Source: Marinospirillum minutulum DSM 6287
Lineage (GTDB): Bacteria; Pseudomonadota; Gammaproteobacteria; Pseudomonadales; Halomonadaceae
DNA length: 64,000 nt
Assembly: GCF_000422325.1 (NCBI RefSeq)
Contig: NZ_AULO01000012.1
Location: 1 to 64,000 of the forward strand
Direction of reading: 5' to 3'
Shown: positions 55,970 to 64,000 of the stretch, one piece after another
How positions within the stretch are numbered: position 1 is the stretch's first letter
Layout of the letters: every line of letters begins with the position of its first letter
Made by a program: the position numbers and the translations under genes
Notes under the pieces: generated by a model
The model's database searches: none
What the model was told of the DNA's origin: nothing
What the model saw: the letters and a program-made list of their open reading frames with translations, nothing else

Positions 55970-56944
55970 ATGTTAACTCTACCTAAAAAAGCACTAACAC
56001 TCGTCGCTGCATTTACGTTAGCAGCAACTAGCAGCCTAACAGTTGCTGCTGAAATGAAGTCTGTTGCGATTACTGCCATTGTTGAACACCCAGCGTTAGA
56101 TGCTGTAAGAGATGGTGTATTAGATGCGCTTAACGATGCGGGTTATACCGAAGGTAAAAACCTTAAGTGGCAGTACCAAAGTGCACAGGGTAATACAGGT
56201 ACAGCAGCACAAATAGCACGTAAGTTTATTGGTGATAAGCCCGATGCTTTGGTTGCTATAGCCACACCTTCAGCTCAGGCAGCAGTTGCGGGTACTAAGC
56301 GTGTTCCTGTCGTTTTTTCTGCAGTAACCGACCCAGTAGAAGCGCAACTTGTCCCTTCTTGGGAAGCTAGCGGCACTAACGTAACAGGTGTATCTGACTT
56401 ACTTGAGCTAGATAAACAAATAGCGCTAATTAAACAGCTAGTACCTAACGCCAAAAAAGTGGGCATGGTTTACAACCCAGGCGAAGCTAATTCTGTTGTT
56501 GTAGTGGAAGCCTTCAAAAAATTACTACCAAACTATGGTATGGAATTAGTAGAGGCGGCAGCACCACGCACAGTGGATGTAGGCTCAGCAGCTCGCAGCC
56601 TAGTGGGTAAAGTAGATGTAATTTATACCAATACCGATAACAACGTGGTTTCTGCTTATGAAGCCCTAGTTAAAGTGGGTAACGATAGAAAAATTCCACT
56701 TGTCGCCTCAGATACTGACAGTGTGAAGCGTGGCGCGATTGCTGCACTAGGTATGGATTATCGTGATTTAGGCCGCCAAACTGGCCGTATTGTGGTCAGA
56801 ATTCTTGAAGGTGAAGACCCAGGTAAAATTAAGCCTGAAACCAGCAATAACTTACAGCTATTCCTAAACGAAACAGCAGCTAAAAAACAAGGCGTTACTC
56901 TTTCTAAAGAACTGCTAAAAACAGCTACTGAAGTTATTCGTTAA
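55970..56944 (+). CDS. ABC transporter substrate-binding protein (TrpX-like)
   Basis: This 324-residue periplasmic protein has a signal peptide (about 1-27, ending TVAA-E) and the ABC_sub_bind (DUF534) fold: VAITAIVEHPALDAVRDG, ALVAIATPSAQAAV, VVFSAVTDPVEAQLVPSW, KKVGMVYNPGEANSVVVVEAFKK, and YTNTDNNVVSAYEALVKVG. The same family includes TrpX, used for tryptophan or other aromatic amino acid uptake. It is the first gene of an ABC operon and is followed by an attenuator that should favour excess binding protein. An aromatic amino acid ligand is inferred from the family. Confidence 0.9.
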   Translation: MLTLPKKALTLVAAFTLAATSSLTVAAEMKSVAITAIVEHPALDAVRDGVLDALNDAGYTEGKNLKWQYQSAQGNTGTAAQIARKFIGDKPDALVAIATPSAQAAVAGTKRVPVVFSAVTDPVEAQLVPSWEASGTNVTGVSDLLELDKQIALIKQLVPNAKKVGMVYNPGEANSVVVVEAFKKLLPNYGMELVEAAAPRTVDVGSAARSLVGKVDVIYTNTDNNVVSAYEALVKVGNDRKIPLVASDTDSVKRGAIAALGMDYRDLGRQTGRIVVRILEGEDPGKIKPETSNNLQLFLNETAAKKQGVTLSKELLKTATEVIR

Positions 56945-56953
56945 TTTAAACCT

Positions 56954-56987
56954 ACCTACCAAGTTTATCTAAGCTTGGTAGGTTTTA
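56954..56987 (+). terminator. attenuator between binding-protein and permease genes
   Basis: ACCTACCAAG and CTTGGTAGGT form a perfect 10-base stem with a 10-base loop, followed by TTTAAT. It lies between the substrate-binding and permease genes of one ABC operon, so partial termination with mRNA stabilisation is more likely than full termination. Confidence 0.75.
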
Positions 56988-57007
56988 ATCACCCCTAGGG
57001 TTTACGC

Positions 57008-57898
57008 ATGTCCCTGTTTTCCTTGTTTGGCGCACTTGAAATTGGTCTAATTTTTGGTCTAGTAGCACTGGGTGTTTTTATATCCTTTCGCTTATTAAAG
57101 TTCCCAGATTTAACAGTAGATGGCAGCTTTCCTTTAGGTGGTGCTGTGGGTGCTGTCTGTATTGCTAGCGGCATGGATCCCTTTCTTGCAACTGTGTTAG
57201 CTATGCTTGCTGGCGCAGTAGCGGGCGTATTTACTGCCCTACTCAATGTACATTTAAAAATTATGGATCTGCTAGCCAGCATCCTAATGATGATTGCACT
57301 CTATTCAATAAACCTAAGAATTATGGGCCGCCCCAATGTGCCTTTAATAATGGAACCCACTGTATTTAATTTGTTAGAAGTGGAATGGATAGCCGATTAT
57401 GTCATGCGACCCCTAATATTATTAGTGGTAGTAATCCTAGTTAAACTACTCTTAGATGCTTACTTTGCTACCCAGCAGGGTTTATCTATACGTGCGACAG
57501 GTTCTAACCCACGTATGGCACGTGCTCAGGGGGTTAATACGGGCGGCATGATTATTCTAGGTATGGCCATTTCCAATGGCTTAGTTGGCTTGGCTGGTGC
57601 ACTCTTTGCACAAACCCAAGGCGGTGCAGATATTTCCATGGGTATAGGAACCATCGTTATAGGTTTGGCAGCCGTAATAGTCGGTGAAAGCATTTTGCCA
57701 GCGCGTAAAATGTACCTGCTTACGCTTGCTGTTATTTTAGGTGCAGTCGTTTACCGCTTCTTTATTGCCCTAGCTTTAAATAGTGACTTTATAGGCTTGC
57801 AAGCGCAGGACTTAAATTTAGTAACTGCCCTATTGGTTGTATTTGCACTGGTTATTCCCCTAATTAAAAAACGCTTTACACGCCGTAAGAGGCTCTAA
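57008..57898 (+). CDS. ABC transporter permease (TrpY-like)
   Basis: This 296-residue protein has about nine membrane segments of the branched-chain/ribose permease family (BPD_transp_2): LKFPDLTVDGSFPLGGAV, LNVHLKIMDLLASILMMIALYSINLRIMG, GLSIRATGSNPRMARAQGV and GLAGALFAQTQGGADISMGIGTIVIGLAAVIVGE (landmarks). Its stop lies two bases before the ATPase start. It pairs with the TrpX-like binding protein. Confidence 0.92.
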   Translation: MSLFSLFGALEIGLIFGLVALGVFISFRLLKFPDLTVDGSFPLGGAVGAVCIASGMDPFLATVLAMLAGAVAGVFTALLNVHLKIMDLLASILMMIALYSINLRIMGRPNVPLIMEPTVFNLLEVEWIADYVMRPLILLVVVILVKLLLDAYFATQQGLSIRATGSNPRMARAQGVNTGGMIILGMAISNGLVGLAGALFAQTQGGADISMGIGTIVIGLAAVIVGESILPARKMYLLTLAVILGAVVYRFFIALALNSDFIGLQAQDLNLVTALLVVFALVIPLIKKRFTRRKRL

Positions 57899-57900
57899 CT

Positions 57901-58695
57901 ATGCTTAAGGCAACCGATCTTAATATTACCTTTAATGCGGGCACGCCAATAGAAACCCGTGCCCTGCAAGGTTTGTCTGTCACTATTCCTTCGGGTCAGT
58001 TTGTTACGGTTATAGGTACTAATGGTGCAGGTAAGTCGACCCTTCTAAATGCAGTGTCTGGTGATTTAGAAGTTGATAGCGGCAGTATTTTAATTGATGA
58101 AACCGAAGTTGCTAATCAGCCGGTATGGAAAAGAGCCGGTTTAGTTGCTCGCGTTTTTCAAGACCCTATGGCGGGAACCTGCGAAGATTTAACCATTGAA
58201 GAAAATATGGCGTTGGCTCAACAAAGGGGTAATCGTCGCGGTTTAAGCTGGGCGGTAAAAACCTCACAAAGAGACTATTACCGTGAACAGCTAGCACGTT
58301 TAAACTTAGGATTAGAAAACCGCTTAACCGACCGTATTGGTTTGCTTTCTGGTGGTCAGCGCCAAGCCGTTAGCTTGCTGATGGCCGCGTTACAGCCTTC
58401 ACGTATTTTATTGCTCGATGAACATACCGCCGCGCTAGACCCACGCACCGCAGATTTTGTACTAGACCTCACTAACCGCCTAGTAACTGAAAAAAACCTC
58501 ACCACCATGATGGTTACCCACAGTATGCGCCAAGCCTTAGATATAGGTGACCGCACACTCATGCTGCACCAAGGTAAAGTGGTTTTAGATGTTGCCGGAG
58601 AAGAACGCAAAGGTATGCAAATAACCGATTTACTAGCCATGTTTGAGCAGGTAAGAGGCGAAGAAATTACTGATGATGCACTCTTGTTGAGTTAG
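57901..58695 (+). CDS. ABC transporter ATP-binding protein (TrpZ-like)
   Basis: This 264-residue ATPase has Walker [18 protein letters not shown]-loop VFQDPMAGTC, signature LLSGGQRQAVSLLMA, Walker B RILLLDEHTAALDP and switch MMVTHSMRQAL. The EHTAALDP variant, with His after the Walker B Glu, is usual in this subfamily. It completes the three-gene importer. Confidence 0.93.
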   Translation: MLKATDLNITFNAGTPIETRALQGLSVTIPSGQFVTVIGTNGAGKSTLLNAVSGDLEVDSGSILIDETEVANQPVWKRAGLVARVFQDPMAGTCEDLTIEENMALAQQRGNRRGLSWAVKTSQRDYYREQLARLNLGLENRLTDRIGLLSGGQRQAVSLLMAALQPSRILLLDEHTAALDPRTADFVLDLTNRLVTEKNLTTMMVTHSMRQALDIGDRTLMLHQGKVVLDVAGEERKGMQITDLLAMFEQVRGEEITDDALLLS

Positions 58696-58733
58696 GTTTT
58701 TATCTATAAGAATAAAAAAGGAACGCCTAAGTT

Positions 58734-59741
58734 ATGAGTGAGTTAATTCTTTACACTTCTGATGATGGTAAAGCGCAACTTCATCTTCGTGTGGAAGGCG
58801 ATACCATCTGGCTAAGCCAGTTAGAGATAGCTGAACTGTTTCAGACCACCAAGCAAAACGTATCTTTACACGCCAAAAATATTTTTGAAGATGGTGAGTT
58901 GATTCAAGAGGCAGTTGTCAAGGAATCCTTGACAACTGCCTCTGACGGTAAGAATTATCGGACAAAACTCTATAATTTAGATCTCATCCTTGCTATTGGC
59001 TACCGTGTTCGATCGAAGCGAGGTGTTCAGTTTCGCCAATGGGCTAGCACTCATTTAAAAGAGTTCTTGCTTAAAGGTTTTGTAATGGACGACGAGCGCC
59101 TGAAAAATCCTAATGGCTGGGATTACTTCGACGAACTGTTAGAGCGTATTCGCGAAATACGTGCGTCTGAAACACGTTTCTACCAGAAGGTTCGAGATCT
59201 TTTTGCCCTAAGTTCTGATTACAGCGGTCAAGAAAAAGAAACTCAAGTATTTTTTGCTCAAGTACAAAACAAGCTACTTTTTGCTGTAACTGGCCTTACT
59301 GCAGCTGAATTAGTGCTGCAACGCTCTAATGCAAATGAGCCCAATATGGCACTGACTAGCTGGCTGGGTTCAAGGGTACGTAAATTAGATGTAGTGATTG
59401 CTAAAAACTACCTAACAGTCGATGAAGTAGATACCTTGAATCGCCTAGTCGTTATTTTTCTTGAGCAAGCAGAATTGCGGATTAAATCTAAGAAAGACTT
59501 AACACTGAACTTTTGGCGTGAAAACGTAGATAAAGTGCTTGAATTTAATGATCAGCAGGTTCTTGAAGGGGCGGGTACTGTAAGCCGAAAACAAATGGAA
59601 AAAATTGCTCACGAACGTTATGAGGAATTTAACAAAAAGCGTCAACAGGCTGAAGTGCTTAAATCTGATGCAGACGACCTTAAAGAAATTGAGCAGTTAG
59701 AGCAGATAATTAAACAGCAGGCCAAGCCGCCCAACAAGTAG
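58734..59741 (+). CDS. RhuM-family protein
   Basis: This 335-residue protein matches the virulence RhuM family. It has an N-terminal winged-helix-like DNA-binding part (DTIWLSQLEIAELFQTTKQNVSLHAKNIFEDGEL), the core YNLDLILAIGYRVRSKRGVQFRQWASTHLKEFLLKGF, and helical C-terminal regions rich in Glu and Lys. RhuM genes often sit in accessory islands and behave like toxin or restriction accessory genes; the biochemical function is unknown. Codons near 60-70 contain a perfect 17-base-arm inverted repeat. The gene lies between the ABC operon and a thioesterase gene, close to a toxin-antitoxin pair. A weak AAGGAA site precedes the ATG. Confidence 0.88.
   Translation: MSELILYTSDDGKAQLHLRVEGDTIWLSQLEIAELFQTTKQNVSLHAKNIFEDGELIQEAVVKESLTTASDGKNYRTKLYNLDLILAIGYRVRSKRGVQFRQWASTHLKEFLLKGFVMDDERLKNPNGWDYFDELLERIREIRASETRFYQKVRDLFALSSDYSGQEKETQVFFAQVQNKLLFAVTGLTAAELVLQRSNANEPNMALTSWLGSRVRKLDVVIAKNYLTVDEVDTLNRLVVIFLEQAELRIKSKKDLTLNFWRENVDKVLEFNDQQVLEGAGTVSRKQMEKIAHERYEEFNKKRQQAEVLKSDADDLKEIEQLEQIIKQQAKPPNK
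58908..58942. repeat. perfect 17-bp-arm inverted repeat inside the RhuM gene
   Basis: GAGGCAGTTGTCAAGGA (58908-58924) is followed after one A by its exact reverse complement TCCTTGACAACTGCCTC (58926-58942). It lies wholly within coding sequence for the segment EAVVKESLTTAS. Such a hairpin or cruciform is far longer than expected by chance in a coding region. Confidence 0.95.
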
Positions 59742-59805
59742 CTCCAGTTTTTTGAAAACCTCCTTCATTTTTAAATAAACCTGTTTACTAAATACAGAGA
59801 AAACC

Positions 59806-60282
59806 ATGCAACCCAATGCTGCAAGTTTAAGTATGAGTGTTTTAATGACGCCAGATAAAGCTAATTTTTCTGGTAATGTTCACGGTGGAGCGCTTCTAAA
59901 ATACCTAGATGAAGTTGCCTATGCCTGTGCCAGCCGTTATGCGGGTAGCTATGTTGTTACCTTGTCGGTCGATCAAGTTACCTTCCGCCAGCCTGTGCAT
60001 GTAGGTGAGCTAGTTAGTTTTTTGGCTTCAGTGAACTACACAGGGCGCACTTCGATGGAAATTGGCATTAAGGTCATTACCGAAGACATTCATCAAAGAT
60101 TGGTTAGGCATACTAATAGCTGCTTTTTTACTATGGTAGCGGTAGATGATGAAGGTAAGCCTGTTGAAGTACCTAAATTTGAACCCAAAACAGACGATGA
60201 AATAAGACGCTTTGCTAATGCAGAAGTTAGACGAAAGATACGTCAAGAACTAAGTGAGCGTTATGAAGCACTTATAAAGTAG
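59806..60282 (+). CDS. acyl-CoA thioesterase (hotdog fold, YciA-like)
   Basis: This 158-residue hotdog-fold protein belongs to the YciA/cytosolic long-chain thioesterase group: MTPDKANFSGNVHGGALLKYLDEVAYACASRYAG contains the catalytic NVHGG segment with Asp in YLDEVA, followed by TLSVDQVTFRQPVHVGELVSF and TSMEIGIKVITED. It hydrolyses acyl-CoAs in the cytosol; chain-length preference is not readable. It appears monocistronic, 64 bases after the RhuM gene. Confidence 0.92.
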   Translation: MQPNAASLSMSVLMTPDKANFSGNVHGGALLKYLDEVAYACASRYAGSYVVTLSVDQVTFRQPVHVGELVSFLASVNYTGRTSMEIGIKVITEDIHQRLVRHTNSCFFTMVAVDDEGKPVEVPKFEPKTDDEIRRFANAEVRRKIRQELSERYEALIK

Positions 60283-60398
60283 TTGTTGAATGATTTCTAG
60301 CGAAAGTACCTAAGTCTAAATTTGTCCCTTTTATAGACCTGAGCATAAGTTAGTTGTATCTTAAGGATATTAGCCTTGCTAGTGCTCAGGAGAATATT

Positions 60399-60662
60399 AT
60401 GGCTGTTTCGCGCATGACCACAGTGTCAGCATTTAAAAAAGAACTGGGTTCAATGGATGTGTCAGAGCCAATTCTGATTACTCAGAATGGCGAGCCGCTT
60501 TATGTGGTACAAGATCCTGTTCAGTTTGATATGCAGCAGGAGCAACTCGCATTATTACGCTTATTATCTTTTGCTGAAAAAGACGTTAAAGGTGGGAGTA
60601 CTCTATCTTCTGCTTCCCTTAAAGCTGGCCTGAAAGGTTTGTTAGATGACCAGCACAGTTAG
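60399..60662 (+). CDS. type II antitoxin, Phd/YefM-like
   Basis: This 87-residue protein begins with a short DNA-binding-like part (RMTTVSAFKKELGSMDVSEPILITQNGEPLYVVQDPVQF, landmarks), where the ITQNGEPLYVV strand is typical of Phd/YefM antitoxins. A helical C-terminus that would mask the toxin follows. I use the ATG at 60399, preceded by CAGGAG; earlier upstream codons are open but lack support. It overlaps the downstream toxin gene by 17 bases, so translation is coupled. Confidence 0.85.
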   Translation: MAVSRMTTVSAFKKELGSMDVSEPILITQNGEPLYVVQDPVQFDMQQEQLALLRLLSFAEKDVKGGSTLSSASLKAGLKGLLDDQHS

Positions 60663-60990
60663 TATTGAATACACAGATACTTTTAGAAAACAGCTTTACA
60701 ACCGCTTCCAATATTTAGCTAGGCAGTTAGGTGAGAAAGCCGCCCATGAACTGCTAACTGGCTTCCTTGATTCCTTTGAGAATCGAATTGCTAGCCACCC
60801 AAAATCATCGCCTTTATGCTTAGAGGCTACTGATATTGGGTTAGAAAGCTACCATGATTTTATAGATTCAAAACGGCAACTTAGAGCCGTATATCGAATA
60901 GCTGACGCAGATAAAAAGGTATATGGGTTGTTATTTTTAAGTACACGGCAAAGCATACGTGAAGCACTAATTCAATATTGCTTACAATAA
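60646..60990 (+). CDS. type II toxin, RelE/ParE family
   Basis: This 114-residue protein has the RelE/ParE fold pattern: SIEYTDTFRKQLYNRFQYLARQLGEKAAHELLTGFLDSFENRIASHP (two helices), then SYHDFIDSKRQLRAVYRIADADKKVYGLLFLSTRQSIREAL (the beta sheet with RAVYRI and LLFLSTRQS). Such toxins cut ribosome-bound mRNA (RelE) or poison gyrase (ParE); sequence alone does not decide. It is preceded by its antitoxin gene and overlaps it. It converges on frdD with an eight-base gap. Confidence 0.88.
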   Translation: MTSTVSIEYTDTFRKQLYNRFQYLARQLGEKAAHELLTGFLDSFENRIASHPKSSPLCLEATDIGLESYHDFIDSKRQLRAVYRIADADKKVYGLLFLSTRQSIREALIQYCLQ

Positions 60991-60998
60991 CAGCCCCA

Positions 60999-61358
60999 CT
61001 AAAGCCCCAACACCCAAATAAGCAAAGATGCCAAACTAAGCAGGGCTGCAAACCCCATCGTTAGCCATTTTATCAGTGTTTTTTGCTGAAACTTCACATC
61101 ATAAAGTGCATGGCGAATACGATGCAGGCTGTGAAAGGCTGGCAGAATAATCACCGCACCCACAAAGACTAATCCCCAAAAGCTAAAAAACCATTGGCTT
61201 GCTTGCTGGTAATCTAATGTCACTAACTCCAGTGGTAAGAGAAGGCCATAGAAGAAAATTACGCTGGGTAGAAAAACTGCAAAGCAAACCCCGCCGCCAC
61301 TAAACAATCCCCACCAAATGGGTTCATCACTGCGTTTTAGTTTTTTATTCTGTTGCAT
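60999..61358 (-). CDS. frdD: fumarate reductase membrane anchor subunit FrdD
   Basis: This 119-residue protein has three membrane helices (about 14-41, 49-70 and 99-118) and the FrdD pattern WWGLFSGGGVCFAVFLP and ILPAFHSLHRIRHALYDV. The His of HRIRHALYD sits in the quinone-side region. With FrdC it anchors the catalytic subunits and transfers electrons from menaquinol. It is the last gene of the minus-strand frdABCD operon, three bases after frdC. Confidence 0.93.
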   Translation of the reverse strand: MQQNKKLKRSDEPIWWGLFSGGGVCFAVFLPSVIFFYGLLLPLELVTLDYQQASQWFFSFWGLVFVGAVIILPAFHSLHRIRHALYDVKFQQKTLIKWLTMGFAALLSLASLLIWVLGL

Positions 61359-61361
61359 TTT

Positions 61362-61739
61362 TTATCCCCAAAATAACCAAGCGACTAAAGCAAAAACTGC
61401 AAAAACACCCACCCACTGACCCGCAATTAAAGCAGCCGCAGGAAGTGGTGTGCCACCTAAACGTAAAGGCATAACCCGTGGAAATAACTGAAAGAAAGTC
61501 CAGGCATGAAACAAGCTAGAAACAAACGCCAAGGCATTAATTAACAACACTAAAGGGTTTTGCATAACGCTTAGCCAAGCGTACCACTGCTCAGCACCCT
61601 GGCTTAATGAGTAAAGCCCCATCACTAAACAAAGCAAGAAAAACAATAAAGGCAGGGCAGTTAGTTCGCGTACCATATAAATTTTAAAAGCTGAGTTTTT
61701 TAGCCACCAAGTGCGTGTAAGGGTAGGACGATAACTCAT
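61362..61739 (-). CDS. frdC: fumarate reductase membrane anchor subunit FrdC
   Basis: This 125-residue protein starts with [32 protein letters not shown], close to the FrdC N-terminus, and has three membrane helices and the late [28 protein letters not shown] (landmarks). It starts within the end of frdB (four-base overlap). Confidence 0.93.
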   Translation of the reverse strand: MSYRPTLTRTWWLKNSAFKIYMVRELTALPLLFFLLCLVMGLYSLSQGAEQWYAWLSVMQNPLVLLINALAFVSSLFHAWTFFQLFPRVMPLRLGGTPLPAAALIAGQWVGVFAVFALVAWLFWG

Positions 61740-62473
61740 GAGCGACCTCCTAGAAGACTCATCAATAAGTCAGTAGCTGAAGTAACCTTAGATTGGTTAA
61801 CTGCCGCAGCAGGATCAACACTTTTCGGGCAAACTTCAGAACAATAACCAACAAAAGTACAGCTCCAAGCGCCTTCTTCAGAGTTAATCATCGGCATACG
61901 TTCTGCTTGTCCAGCATCACGGTTATCAAGGTTGTAACGGTGTGCCAAGGTAAGTGCCGCAGGGCCAATAAATTCTGGGTTTAAACCAAACTGAGGGCAG
62001 GCGGAATAACACAAGCCGCAGTTAATACAGGAAGAGAACTGCTGGTATTTATCTAACTGCTGGGGCGTTTGGTTATTAGGTTCAAAAGTTTGTACACTTT
62101 CTTTGGAGTCTTTGCTTATTAAATAAGGCTTAACGGCCTCTAAATGCGTAAGAAAAGATTCCATATCAATAATTAAATCACGCTCAACAGGAAAATGCGC
62201 CATAGGCTCTAGAAGCATTCCAGTTTTAACATAATCACGCAAAAACACATTGCAGCCCAACATAGGCTTGCCATTCAGCATAATGCCGCAAGAACCACAA
62301 ATAGCCATGCGGCAAGACCAGCGATAACTAAGCGTTGGGTCTAACTCTTCCTTTATATAAGTTAAAGCATCCAGTACCGAAGTGCTGGTATCGTAGGGCA
62401 CAGTGTAGCTTTGCTTAAACGGCTCGCTAGATTGCTCTGGTAAATAGCGTTGAATAGTGACTTCCAGCTCCAT
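61736..62473 (-). CDS. frdB: fumarate reductase iron-sulfur subunit FrdB
   Basis: This 245-residue subunit carries three clusters: the [2Fe-2S] ligands in [22 protein letters not shown], the [4Fe-4S] ligands in [13 protein letters not shown], and the further [14 protein letters not shown] set shared with the [3Fe-4S] centre. It relays electrons from the FrdCD quinol site to FrdA. Its start overlaps the frdA stop by one base. The length matches E. coli (244). Confidence 0.96.
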   Translation of the reverse strand: MELEVTIQRYLPEQSSEPFKQSYTVPYDTSTSVLDALTYIKEELDPTLSYRWSCRMAICGSCGIMLNGKPMLGCNVFLRDYVKTGMLLEPMAHFPVERDLIIDMESFLTHLEAVKPYLISKDSKESVQTFEPNNQTPQQLDKYQQFSSCINCGLCYSACPQFGLNPEFIGPAALTLAHRYNLDNRDAGQAERMPMINSEEGAWSCTFVGYCSEVCPKSVDPAAAVNQSKVTSATDLLMSLLGGRS

Positions 62474-64000
62474 TATTTAGCTCCTTTTGTTGCATCACCA
62501 GATTTTGCAGCATCACCATAGGCACGTTCAGCGGGTGGCAAAATTGAAGTGTCAACCTCTTGCCATTCTAAACGTGCTGCTTCTTGTCCTTGGAAATACA
62601 CCAAGCTGTGGCTTAAAAAGTCTTGGTCATTACGGCTAGTGCAGCCTTCATCTAAACGCTGATGCGCCCCACGAGATTCACGGCGCTCTAAAGCACCCAA
62701 GCAGGTTGCTTCGGCAATATCTAAACCAAAACCTACCTCTAAACACATAAAAAACTCTGTATTGTAGATTTTGCTTTTATCTTGAATATGCACCGTTTGG
62801 TAGCGCTTTCTAAGCTCACGAATTGTTTGCAAAGTTTTTTGCATACCCGCTTCGGTACGGTAAATACCGCAACCTTCTTCCATGGTTATAAGTAGCTCTT
62901 TTTTAATCTCAACCCAAGACTCACCGCTAGTACGTTCATTAAGTGCGGCTAGCTGTTGTTGCAGCTTACTAGACTGCTCTTGCAAGGCAGGCATAGCCGC
63001 AAAGTCTTGGTTACTAGCATTTTCAGCCGCTTGTTCGCCTGCTAAACGACCAAATACCAAAAGCTCTGTTAAGGAGTTAGAACCAAGACGATTAGCCCCA
63101 TGCAAACCAACCGAGGCACACTCGCCAGCAGCGTATAAGCCTTTAATGCTGGTTTCGCATTGGGCATCGGTCATTATGCCACCCATGGTGTAATGAACGG
63201 CTGGGCGAACAGGAATAGGCTCACGCGCTGGGTCGATATTCACAAAGGCTTTAGCGAGTTCACTAATAAAGGGTAGGCGTTCCTGCAAATACTTTTCACC
63301 CAAGTGGCGCAGGTCTAAATACACCACATCACTGTCACCGTATTTACCTGTGCGACCCGCTTGTTGTTCTTGCCAGAAAGCTTGAGAAAGTTTATCCCTT
63401 GGCCCTAATTCCATGTATTTATTTTCAGGTTTACCTAAAGGCGTTTCAGGCCCTAAACCATAGTCTTGCAGATAGCGGTAGCCATCTTTATTGACCATAA
63501 TGCCGCCTTCACCACGCGATGCTTCAGTAATTAAAATTCCCGAGCCGGGTAAACCCGTGGGGTGATACTGAACAAATTCCATGTCTCTAAGTGCAACACC
63601 ATGACGGTAAGCCATAGCCATACCATCACCCGTTACTATGCCGCCATTGGTATTAAAGCGGAATAAACGCCCAGCACCACCCGTTGCCAAAATTACCGAT
63701 TTTGCTCTAAGTAAATGCAACTCACCCGTGGCTACTTCAATAGCAATTACCCCAGCAATGGCATTATCCAAAACCAATAAATCGAGTACAAAAAACTCAT
63801 CTAAACGCTGAATTTGTGGAAACTTTAATGAGGTTTGGTAGAGGGTATGCAGCATGTGAAAGCCGGTTTTATCGGCAGCAAACCAAGTGCGCTCAACCTT
63901 CATGCCACCAAAACGCCTAACTTGAATAGAACCATCTTCTTTACGGCTCCAAGGGCAGCCCCAATGCTCCATCTGCACTAATTCTTGGTAGGCATGGCGA
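62473..64000 (-). CDS. frdA: fumarate reductase flavoprotein subunit FrdA (5' end beyond window)
   Basis: The frame runs off the right edge of the window, where it encodes [24 protein letters not shown], so about the first 90-100 residues of FrdA are missing, including the FAD-binding fold and the covalent flavin His. The present part has [103 protein letters not shown] and [13 protein letters not shown], all typical of FrdA and close to E. coli. It reduces fumarate to succinate in anaerobic respiration. Confidence 0.96.
   Translation of the reverse strand, partial: RHAYQELVQMEHWGCPWSRKEDGSIQVRRFGGMKVERTWFAADKTGFHMLHTLYQTSLKFPQIQRLDEFFVLDLLVLDNAIAGVIAIEVATGELHLLRAKSVILATGGAGRLFRFNTNGGIVTGDGMAMAYRHGVALRDMEFVQYHPTGLPGSGILITEASRGEGGIMVNKDGYRYLQDYGLGPETPLGKPENKYMELGPRDKLSQAFWQEQQAGRTGKYGDSDVVYLDLRHLGEKYLQERLPFISELAKAFVNIDPAREPIPVRPAVHYTMGGIMTDAQCETSIKGLYAAGECASVGLHGANRLGSNSLTELLVFGRLAGEQAAENASNQDFAAMPALQEQSSKLQQQLAALNERTSGESWVEIKKELLITMEEGCGIYRTEAGMQKTLQTIRELRKRYQTVHIQDKSKIYNTEFFMCLEVGFGLDIAEATCLGALERRESRGAHQRLDEGCTSRNDQDFLSHSLVYFQGQEAARLEWQEVDTSILPPAERAYGDAAKSGDATKGAK

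Overview
The window is gammaproteobacterial chromosome of moderate, slightly AT-leaning composition. Housekeeping blocks keep the Pseudomonadales/Oceanospirillales order: ftsY-ftsE-ftsX-rpoH next to rsmD-coaD-ferredoxin, purL beside mltF, glnA divergent from typA, and queA-tgt-yajC-secD-secF. Together with TRAP transport, a TrpXYZ-like ABC system and an frdABCD fumarate reductase, this suggests a facultatively anaerobic, probably aquatic or marine Oceanospirillales-type organism. The genus cannot be fixed from the sequence alone.

Layout. Positions 1-3.1 kb: a 5S rRNA with its terminator, an isochorismatase-like hydrolase, a Tim44-like membrane protein, a yaaA gene interrupted by an in-frame TGA, and tRNA-Leu(CAA). 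3.1-7.3 kb: a membrane PAS-GGDEF diguanylate cyclase, a nitric-oxide response pair (NnrS plus a hemerythrin/RIC repair protein) and thioredoxin 2. 7.3-25 kb: housekeeping genes (rpoH, ftsXEY, rsmD, coaD, ferredoxin, yheV, purL, mltF, glnA, typA, a small unknown membrane-anchored protein, mnmC).

25.2-50.2 kb is a large catabolic block for 4-hydroxyphenylacetate by the homoprotocatechuate meta-cleavage route. A two-component flavin hydroxylase (oxygenase 41818-42984, reductase 43069-44010) makes 3,4-dihydroxyphenylacetate. Two HpaD-type extradiol dioxygenases can open the ring. HpaE, HpaF, the split HpaG1/HpaG2, HpaH and HpaI then carry the product to pyruvate and succinic semialdehyde, which a second aldehyde dehydrogenase could oxidise. 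Regulators are HpaA (AraC), HpaR (MarR) and a LuxR-type protein. Transporters are a TRAP system with a universal stress protein gene, two Bcr/CflA-type MFS proteins and an EamA exporter. A 12-bp palindrome, TTAACATRTTAA, occurs at three catabolic promoters; in two it fills the -35/-10 spacer, and it is the best candidate for the HpaR operator. The block also holds a 3-hydroxybenzoate 4-monooxygenase-like flavoprotein and an unexpected 763-residue protein. That protein joins an RNase J-like beta-CASP nuclease to a probable PD-(D/E)XK domain and has a good internal ribosome binding site and start at the junction.

50.4-58.7 kb: queuosine genes queA and tgt, yajC-secD-secF, and a TrpXYZ-like ABC importer with an attenuator after its binding-protein gene. 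58.7-61 kb is a small accessory patch: a RhuM-family gene with a perfect 17-bp-arm inverted repeat inside its coding sequence, an acyl-CoA thioesterase, and a Phd/YefM-RelE/ParE type toxin-antitoxin pair. The window ends in frdD, frdC, frdB and a 5'-truncated frdA on the minus strand.
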